A stretch of DNA of 6,240 nucleotides, taken from Bifidobacterium breve (lineage in GTDB: Bacteria > Actinomycetota > Actinomycetes > Nanopelagicales > Nanopelagicaceae). The position numbers and the translations under genes are program-made. Every line of letters starts with the position of its first letter. Within the stretch, counting starts at the first letter, position 1. Where the stretch lies: positions 1-6,240 of the forward strand of contig CALPKA020000033.1 of NCBI GenBank assembly GCA_943324025.2, written 5' to 3'. Under the pieces are notes generated by a model. It searched no databases. It worked only from the letters and a program-made list of their open reading frames with translations, and was not told the origin of the DNA. Positions 1-5,251 of the stretch are shown here, one piece after another.

Positions 1-923
1 ATGGAGTCGGGGCTGAAACATTTATCAAGGTTTTTGAAAAATCTGGATTTAAAGCACCAATAGTTGTCAGTGAACAAGTAAAACCTGATCCAGATTTTCC
101 AACTACAGCATTTCCAAATCCGGAGGAAGCCGGTGCTATCGACATGGCACTTACATATGCAAAAGACAATGATGCAGATTTAGTAATTGCTAATGACCCA
201 GATGCTGATCGTTGCGCAGTTGCAATTAATGATCCAGCTCATGGTTGGCGAATGTTGCGAGGGGACGAAGTGGGCGTTCTACTTGGTCACTATTTAATTA
301 GTAAGAATTCAGTAACGGGTCTTCGAATTGCTAATTCCTTAGTTTCATCATCGCTGCTTGGAAAAATTGCTAAAAGGCATGGATTGGAATTCAAAGAAAC
401 TTTGACGGGATTTAAATGGATTTCTAAAGTTGAAAGCCTTTTATTTGGTTATGAAGAGGCACTTGGTTACTGCGTTGATGCAGCAAATGTGAATGATAAA
501 GATGGAATCAGCGCTGCTGTCGTAATTGTTACGATGGTTGCAGAGTTGAAGGAAAAAGGCTTATCGGTAAATGAGTATTTAGAAAAAATTGGCCAAGAGT
601 ATGGCTTTCATTCAACTGATCAGATATCACTTAGATTTACCGATCTTAAGCAAATAGATCAATTGTTGAATAAAGTAGTTGATCAACCACCTGCAGTTTT
701 ATCAGGTCACACATTGGTATCTAAGGAGAATTTAAGTCAATCAAAGTTAATGCCAACCCCCGGCATTAGATTGAAATATGAAAATGATATTCGAGTAATT
801 ATTAGACCTAGTGGAACTGAACCTAAACTGAAATGCTATATAGAGGTGGTCGCTGCAAGTAAAAATGGGGCGGAATCTCTAATCTCGCAAATAAAGCAGG
901 CATTGACTAAAGTACTCACATGA
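1..923 (+). CDS. PGM2-like phosphohexomutase (phosphoglucomutase/phosphomannomutase family, probable phosphopentomutase), 5' partial
   Basis: This is the C-terminal part of an alpha-D-phosphohexomutase. The frame is open from the left edge: the first whole codon is at position 3 and bases 1-2 fit the end of a His codon (HGVG). An ATG at 144 is internal, because 47 family-like residues precede it. The visible 306 residues carry the metal-binding loop DPDADR (visible residues 65-70, Asp 65, 67, 69), the GFKWI element (136-140), the sugar-specificity loop GYEEALGY (149-156) and the phosphate-binding loop RPSGTEPK (268-275). The catalytic-serine domain lies off the window; family members are about 550 aa. 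The enzymes move phosphate between C1 and C6 of hexoses or C1 and C5 of pentoses in the cytoplasm. The GFKWI and GYEEALGY elements and the deoC neighbour favour a phosphopentomutase role, converting (deoxy)ribose-1-P to the 5-P; this is inference. The TGA stop overlaps deoC by 4 nt. Glucose-1-P or mannose-P mutase activity remains possible. Confidence 0.93.
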   Translation, partial: GVGAETFIKVFEKSGFKAPIVVSEQVKPDPDFPTTAFPNPEEAGAIDMALTYAKDNDADLVIANDPDADRCAVAINDPAHGWRMLRGDEVGVLLGHYLISKNSVTGLRIANSLVSSSLLGKIAKRHGLEFKETLTGFKWISKVESLLFGYEEALGYCVDAANVNDKDGISAAVVIVTMVAELKEKGLSVNEYLEKIGQEYGFHSTDQISLRFTDLKQIDQLLNKVVDQPPAVLSGHTLVSKENLSQSKLMPTPGIRLKYENDIRVIIRPSGTEPKLKCYIEVVAASKNGAESLISQIKQALTKVLT

Positions 924-1855
924 TTATTGATGGAAGCGAAAAATCGCTTCGAAAGTTTCTGTCAGATCTACCTCCTGTAGATCAAGTTGGAGCAGAAGCA
1001 AGAGCAGCAATGCTGGCTACCCGAAGTATTAAAACTAGTAGTAAAGCTTGGGCCATTGATATGGCAATAAGCATGGTTGATCTGACCACCCTTGAAGGAG
1101 CAGATACTCCTGGGAAAGTTAAATCTCTATGTGCCAAAGCTGTTAGACCAGATCAATCTGATTTAACTGTTCCATCTGTAGGAGCAATTTGTGTCTACAA
1201 CGACATGGTAAAAATTGCGCGCACTGAATTAGACCGAATCGGCGGAAAATCTCTGCCAGTTGCAGCGGTTGCAACAGCATTTCCATCGGGAAGAGCATCA
1301 CTTGCTGTTAAAAAAATTGATACACAAGATGCAGTAGATGCTGGTGCTAATGAAATTGATATGGTCATAGATCGTGGTGCATTTCTATCGGGCAGAATTT
1401 ATGATGTCTTTGAAGAAATTAGAGTGATTAAAGAAATCTGTGGGAAAAAAGCTCATCTTAAAGTTATTCTTGAAACAGGTGAATTAGTTACTTATGACAA
1501 CGTTAGAAAAGCTTCATACCTTGCGATGTTAGCTGGTGCTGATTTCATTAAAACCAGCACTGGGAAAGTTGCACCAGCGGCTACTGCTCCAGTTGTTTTG
1601 GTAATGCTTGAGGCAGTCCGTGATTACTTCACCTTAACTGGTGAAAAAATTGGCGTGAAGCCTGCCGGTGGAATTCGCACAACTAAGGATGCAATCAAAC
1701 AACTGGTACTTGTAAAGGAAACTGCTGGGGAACAGTGGCTTACCCCAGACCTATTTAGAATTGGCGCTAGCGCCTTACTAAACGATTTACTGATGCAGCG
1801 AATGAAGCTACGTACTGGGCACTACGCTAGTGCCAACTACGTAACTGTAGATTAG
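920..1855 (+). CDS. deoC: Deoxyribose-phosphate aldolase (DERA)
   Basis: This class I aldolase cleaves 2-deoxyribose-5-phosphate to glyceraldehyde-3-phosphate and acetaldehyde, the last step of deoxynucleoside breakdown in the cytoplasm. The 311-aa protein shows the full active site: Schiff-base Lys211 in KTSTGK (211-216), the proton-relay Lys247 in GVKPAGGIRT (245-254), and Asp147 in NEIDMV (144-149). The phosphate-binding end of the barrel includes RIGASALL (280-287). It is longer than E. coli DeoC (about 260 aa) because of an N-terminal extension of some 45 residues, which I associate with actinobacterial forms. The ATG at 920 overlaps the mutase stop codon (ATGA, 920-923). No clear Shine-Dalgarno precedes it, so translation is probably coupled to the mutase gene. 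The next in-frame Met (residue 31) would remove part of the extension. The neighbouring ALDH gene fits disposal of the acetaldehyde product. Confidence 0.97.
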   Translation: MIIDGSEKSLRKFLSDLPPVDQVGAEARAAMLATRSIKTSSKAWAIDMAISMVDLTTLEGADTPGKVKSLCAKAVRPDQSDLTVPSVGAICVYNDMVKIARTELDRIGGKSLPVAAVATAFPSGRASLAVKKIDTQDAVDAGANEIDMVIDRGAFLSGRIYDVFEEIRVIKEICGKKAHLKVILETGELVTYDNVRKASYLAMLAGADFIKTSTGKVAPAATAPVVLVMLEAVRDYFTLTGEKIGVKPAGGIRTTKDAIKQLVLVKETAGEQWLTPDLFRIGASALLNDLLMQRMKLRTGHYASANYVTVD

Positions 1856-1858
1856 GAG
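1854..1858 (+). promoter_or_regulatory. Ribosome binding site for the full-length ALDH, overlapping the deoC stop codon
   Basis: AGGAG lies 4 nt before the ATG at 1863 and shares its first two bases with the TAG stop of deoC (1853-1855). It supports the chosen start, and it means ribosomes ending deoC sit on the next gene's binding site. It is the clearest Shine-Dalgarno in the + strand operon. Confidence 0.75.
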
Positions 1859-1862
1859 CGTT

Positions 1863-3317
1863 ATGAGCGATTTTGAGTACGCAAACGCGCCTGAGTCAAA
1901 GGCAATTGCAAATATTTCACCAAACTACGGCCTGTTTATTGGCGGTAAGTTTGTAGATCCTAAAAAAGGAAAAAGTTTTAGCACGATCAATCCAGCAACT
2001 GAAGAGTTGTTATCAAAGGTTGGTTACGGCGATAAATCTGATATCGATGCAGCAGTAAGAAGTGCTAGAGCTGCTTACACAAAGATATGGTCAAAAATGC
2101 CGGCAAAGGAGCGCGGTAAGTATCTCTACCGAATCGCTCGCATCATGCAGGAACGGGCCCGAGAGTTCGCAGTGGTTGAAACTTTAGATAATGGTAAGCC
2201 GATTAGAGAATCTAGAGACACAGATATTCCACTTGCTGCTGCACATTTTTTCTATCATGCTGGCTGGGCAGACAAATTGGAATATGCCGGCTTTGGAAGT
2301 AAGCCAAAACCACTTGGCGTAGTTGGTCAGATAATTCCTTGGAACTTCCCATTATTAATGCTTGCTTGGAAAATTGCGCCAGCACTTGCTGCTGGAAATA
2401 CAGTTGTATTAAAGCCAGCTGAAACAACACCACTTACCGCACTTTTATTTGCAGAGGTTTGCCAACAAGCAGGACTTCCTGATGGTGTAGTAAATATCGT
2501 TACAGGTGATGGAATTACTGGAGCCGCCTTAGTTAACCACCCAGATATAAACAAGGTTGCATTTACTGGCTCGACAGAGGTTGGCAAGGCAATTGCTAGA
2601 TCCATATCGGCAACAAAGAAGACTGCCACTTTAGAGCTTGGTGGTAAAGCTGCCAACTTAGTATTTGAAGATGCTGCAGTTGATGAAGCGGTTGAAGGAA
2701 TTATTAATGGCATTTTCTTTAATCAAGGCCATGTTTGCTGTGCTGGTTCGCGTTTAATCATTCAAGAAAATGTTGCTGATGAGGTATTGGAAAAACTCAA
2801 AAAACGGATGAGCCTGATTCGAGTTGGGGATCCGATGGATAAGAACACAGACTTGGGAGCAATTAACTCCAAAGAGCAGCTAAATAAGATTGAGGAGATC
2901 TCTAAAACTGGTGATGCTGAGGGTGCTAATAGATGGTCACCGGATATAAAGCTTCCAACAAAAGGATTCTGGTACCCACCAACTATTTTCACAGGTGTTA
3001 CGCAATCACATCGAATCGCTAGGGAAGAAATCTTTGGTCCAGTTTTATCAGTGCTTACATTTAGAACTCCAGCAGAGGCAATCGAGAAAGCCAACAACAC
3101 AATGTATGGATTATCTGCAGGAATCTGGAGCGATAAGGGTGCAAAGGTTTTATGGGCTGCTAAGCAATTAAAGGCTGGCGTAATCTGGAGTAACACATTT
3201 AATAAATTTGATCCTGCAAGCCCATTTGGCGGATACAAAGAGTCAGGTTGGGGTCGTGAAGGTGGGCGCCACGGTTTAGCAGGTTATTTAATCTCTGATT
3301 CGAAGGTGAATAAATGA
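1863..3317 (+). CDS. NAD(P)-dependent aldehyde dehydrogenase, catalytically complete (probable acetaldehyde oxidation)
   Basis: This 484-aa aldehyde dehydrogenase oxidises an aldehyde to a carboxylate with NAD(P)+. All key residues are present: Asn161 of the oxyanion hole (IIPWNFP, 158-163), the cofactor-binding Lys184 in VLKPAE, the Rossmann element FTGSTEVG (234-241), the general base Glu258 in LELGGK, the nucleophile Cys292 in NQGHVCCAG, and Glu389 in EEIFGPV. The C-terminal SPFGGYKESG (453-462) is also standard. Two places differ from textbook ALDHs. The stretch between GWADK (134-138) and GVVGQ (152-156) is about 8 residues shorter than in human ALDH2. The segment before FWYPPTIF (369-376) lacks the usual Gly-Gly region. 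It lies 7 nt after deoC and overlaps the next gene by 4 nt. Acetaldehyde from DeoC is the obvious substrate, by context only. It resembles the N-terminal catalytic half of ALDH16 enzymes when paired with the gene that follows. Confidence 0.95.
   Translation: MSDFEYANAPESKAIANISPNYGLFIGGKFVDPKKGKSFSTINPATEELLSKVGYGDKSDIDAAVRSARAAYTKIWSKMPAKERGKYLYRIARIMQERAREFAVVETLDNGKPIRESRDTDIPLAAAHFFYHAGWADKLEYAGFGSKPKPLGVVGQIIPWNFPLLMLAWKIAPALAAGNTVVLKPAETTPLTALLFAEVCQQAGLPDGVVNIVTGDGITGAALVNHPDINKVAFTGSTEVGKAIARSISATKKTATLELGGKAANLVFEDAAVDEAVEGIINGIFFNQGHVCCAGSRLIIQENVADEVLEKLKKRMSLIRVGDPMDKNTDLGAINSKEQLNKIEEISKTGDAEGANRWSPDIKLPTKGFWYPPTIFTGVTQSHRIAREEIFGPVLSVLTFRTPAEAIEKANNTMYGLSAGIWSDKGAKVLWAAKQLKAGVIWSNTFNKFDPASPFGGYKESGWGREGGRHGLAGYLISDSKVNK
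3303..3309 (+). promoter_or_regulatory. Probable ribosome binding site of the truncated ALDH gene
   Basis: AAGGTGA lies 4 nt before the ATG at 3314, inside the last codons of the upstream ALDH. It is an imperfect Shine-Dalgarno match. With the ATGA overlap it supports this start and coupled translation of the two ALDH genes. Confidence 0.5.
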
Positions 3318-4156
3318 GCTCACTAGATGTAAACAAAACTTATAAATTATTCATTGGTGGTGCATTTCCACGTAGTGAGTCTGGTCGAGTCTATGAAATT
3401 AAAGGTGCGAACAAAAAATTCTTAGCTAATCCCGCCTTGGCATCTAGAAAAGATTTAAGGGATGCAGTCGTTGCGGCTAAATCTGCCCAATCTGGTTGGG
3501 CAAATGCAACCGCCTTTAATCGCGGTCAAATTCTTTATCGAATTGCAGAGATAATGCAAGGCAGAAGTGAACAGTTTGTTGAAGAGATCTGCGCACTTGA
3601 AGGTATAACTACTAAGGCGGCAAAACTTCAAGTAGCAGAAGCGATTGATACTTGGGTTTGGTACTCCGGTTGGTGTGACAAGTTATCTTCAGTTTCTGGA
3701 TCACAAAATCAAGTTTCTGGACCGTTTTATAACTTCACAACTCCAGAAGCCTTAGGAGTTATCGCATTATTTGCCGAAGGCAAACCTTCACTACTTGGCG
3801 CAGTTCGCACACTGGCCCCAGTACTTGCTGGTGGAAATTCAGCAATTTTAATTGCCAGCGAGTCATATCCCCTACCAGCCATAACTTTGGGTGAAGTAAT
3901 CGCAACAAGTGATGTGCCAGGTGGAGTTGTAAATATTCTTACTGGTAAAGCTTCTGAACTTTTGCCGTGGGTTGGCTCTCACATGGAAATTGATGGCGTA
4001 GATGTGGCTGGCTTAAACAAGAAGCAGGAAGATGAAATTAAGTTAGTTGGAGCCGATAACTTAAAACGTATCTCCAGATTTGCGCCAGGTAATCATCCAG
4101 AGAGAATTTTGAGCTTCATGGAGCATAAAACTATTTGGCACCCGATCGGTATTTAA
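3314..4156 (+). CDS. Short ALDH-superfamily protein lacking the catalytic domain (pseudoenzyme, probable partner of the upstream ALDH)
   Basis: The 280-aa product begins like an aldehyde dehydrogenase: the LFIGG opening near residue 12, the helical segment around NRGQILYRIAEIMQ (69-82), GWCDK (119-123) and the cofactor-domain core (148-211, with LAPVLAGGN and GGVVNILTG). The catalytic Asn is replaced by Lys157, and the cofactor-binding Lys by Ile180. The GSTEVG motif, the LELGG glutamate, the Cys region and EEIFGPV are all missing. After residue 211 the chain runs through about 45 unfamiliar residues to a tail, FMEHKTIWHP (268-277), that resembles the C-terminal oligomerisation strand of ALDHs. 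The missing domain is not recoverable downstream, because the opposite-strand add gene starts right at the stop codon. It therefore looks like a settled short form rather than a fresh frameshift. ALDH activity is not expected; a structural or regulatory subunit is inferred. As I recall, related short ALDHs sit at this place in other actinobacteria. Confidence 0.85.
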   Translation: MSSLDVNKTYKLFIGGAFPRSESGRVYEIKGANKKFLANPALASRKDLRDAVVAAKSAQSGWANATAFNRGQILYRIAEIMQGRSEQFVEEICALEGITTKAAKLQVAEAIDTWVWYSGWCDKLSSVSGSQNQVSGPFYNFTTPEALGVIALFAEGKPSLLGAVRTLAPVLAGGNSAILIASESYPLPAITLGEVIATSDVPGGVVNILTGKASELLPWVGSHMEIDGVDVAGLNKKQEDEIKLVGADNLKRISRFAPGNHPERILSFMEHKTIWHPIGI

Positions 4157-5251
4157 CTACTCAGCTGATATTGCTGCGTAAGCAGGCTTTACTACCTTTT
4201 CTATAATTTCAAGTCTTTCCTCAAATGGGATAAATGAACTCTTAAGTGCATTAACAGTTACTCGTTGTAAATCGGCAAACTTCCAGCCAAATGATTTAAC
4301 ACATTCAGACATCTCATTACTCATTGAAGTCCTGCTCATTAATCGATTATCAGTATTTAGAGTTACACGAAAACGTAATTTGGCAAGCATGCCAATTGGA
4401 TGCTCAGAGTAAGTTTTAGCAGCACCAGTTTGAAGATTTGAGGTTGGGCAAAGCTCAAGTGGAATTCTGCGATCTCTCACATATGATGCAAGTGGGCCAA
4501 GCTTTGGTTTATCCCCGGTAAAGTCAATGTCATCAATAATTCTTACGCCATGTCCAAGGCGTTCTGCACCGCAGATTTGAATAGCCTCCCAGATTGATGG
4601 CAATCCATAAGCCTCTCCAGCATGAATTGTGAAGTGGGCATTCTCTTTACGCAGATACTCAAAGGTTTCTAACTGGTTTGTTGGTGGAAAGCCATCTTCT
4701 GGTCCTGCAATATCAAATCCAACAACTCCCTTATTTCGATACTTAACAACAGCTGCAGCTGCTTCTTGCGAGCGATTATTTTGTCGCATGCCGCAAAGTA
4801 AAGATTCAACTCTTATTTTGTTACCTTCACTTGCTGCCTCTGCCATTCCTTGTTTATAACCCTCAAGTGTTGCTTCAACAACCTGATCAAGAGTTAAACC
4901 TTGCTCAGTAAACAACTCAGGTGCACCTCGGACCTCTGCATAGACAACACCATCTCTTGCTAGATCAATTGCACACTCTCGTGAAACTCGAATGATCGCT
5001 TCTTTACTCTGCATAACTGCAATTGTGTGTGAAAAAGTTTCAAGATAGCGCACTAGAGAGTGCGAATTACAGGATTCTTCAAACCAATCTGCAAGCTTTT
5101 TTGGGTCATCAGTTGGTAATTTCTTGTAACCAATTTGTTGAGCAATCTCAATAATAGTTTCAGGGCGCAATCCACCATCTAAATGATCATGTAATAATGC
5201 TTTTGGAACACGTTTAATTTGATCACTTGTTGGTGTTTTATCTAAAGACAC
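4157..5251 (-). CDS. add: Adenosine deaminase
   Basis: This 364-aa zinc hydrolase of the amidohydrolase superfamily deaminates adenosine and deoxyadenosine to inosine and deoxyinosine in the cytoplasm. Its zinc ligands are His21 and His23 in HDHLDGG, His210 in IHAGE, and Asp301 in LNTDN. Glu213 of HAGE is the general acid, and His234 in GHGV the other catalytic His. FDIAG (179-183) and CPTSN (268-272) are also typical. The residue after the zinc Asp is Asn302, where E. coli and mammalian ADAs have a second Asp; the TDNRLM form is, from memory, normal in actinobacterial members. The start is GTG at 5251-5249. An in-frame TAA, the deoA stop, lies directly upstream, and no other plausible start precedes HDHLDG, so the start is well fixed. 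It is downstream of deoA in the same operon and converges with the ALDH operon with no gap. Related deaminases of other aminopurines cannot be excluded. Confidence 0.94.
   Translation of the reverse strand: MSLDKTPTSDQIKRVPKALLHDHLDGGLRPETIIEIAQQIGYKKLPTDDPKKLADWFEESCNSHSLVRYLETFSHTIAVMQSKEAIIRVSRECAIDLARDGVVYAEVRGAPELFTEQGLTLDQVVEATLEGYKQGMAEAASEGNKIRVESLLCGMRQNNRSQEAAAAVVKYRNKGVVGFDIAGPEDGFPPTNQLETFEYLRKENAHFTIHAGEAYGLPSIWEAIQICGAERLGHGVRIIDDIDFTGDKPKLGPLASYVRDRRIPLELCPTSNLQTGAAKTYSEHPIGMLAKLRFRVTLNTDNRLMSRTSMSNEMSECVKSFGWKFADLQRVTVNALKSSFIPFEERLEIIEKVVKPAYAAISAE

Noticed and set aside
144..146. ATG at 144 as the start of the phosphohexomutase
   Set aside because: The 47 codons upstream are in frame and match the family, so this Met is internal and the gene continues off the left edge.
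965..983. 7-bp inverted repeat (GATCTAC / GTAGATC) with a CTCCT loop near the 5' end of deoC, a possible regulatory hairpin
   Set aside because: A perfect 7-bp stem with a loop of 3-8 nt is expected about twice by chance in 6.2 kb. It sits within coding codons and has no companion copy elsewhere in the window.
1763..1774. 12-bp perfect palindrome GGCGCTAGCGCC, possible operator
   Set aside because: It encodes part of the conserved RIGASALL motif of DeoC. One or two 12-bp palindromes are expected by chance in this length, and no second copy was seen.
1818..1834. 7-bp inverted repeat (GGCACTA / TAGTGCC) with a 3-nt loop just before the end of deoC, a possible internal terminator or processing stem
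   Set aside because: It has no following T-run, is inside the coding sequence, and stems of this size are expected by chance. The downstream ALDH start has its own good ribosome site, so termination here makes little sense.
2212..3238. Minus-strand open frames (2212-2433, 2327-2713, 2762-3238) inside the full-length ALDH gene
   Set aside because: They are shadows of a strongly conserved gene and show no recognisable family or ribosome site. The same applies to the plus-strand frames at 4629-4859 inside add and 5640-6044 inside deoA.
3314..4156. Second ALDH gene as a frameshifted pseudogene
   Set aside because: The frame is open with normal codon use, the start overlaps the previous gene, the catalytic domain is not present in another frame, and the ending resembles a functional C-terminal strand.
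4174..4200. CTGC-GTAA-GCAG hairpin followed by T-rich sequence near the convergent junction, a candidate terminator
   Set aside because: The stem is only 4 bp and the T-rich stretch is broken by A and C residues, too weak to call an intrinsic terminator.
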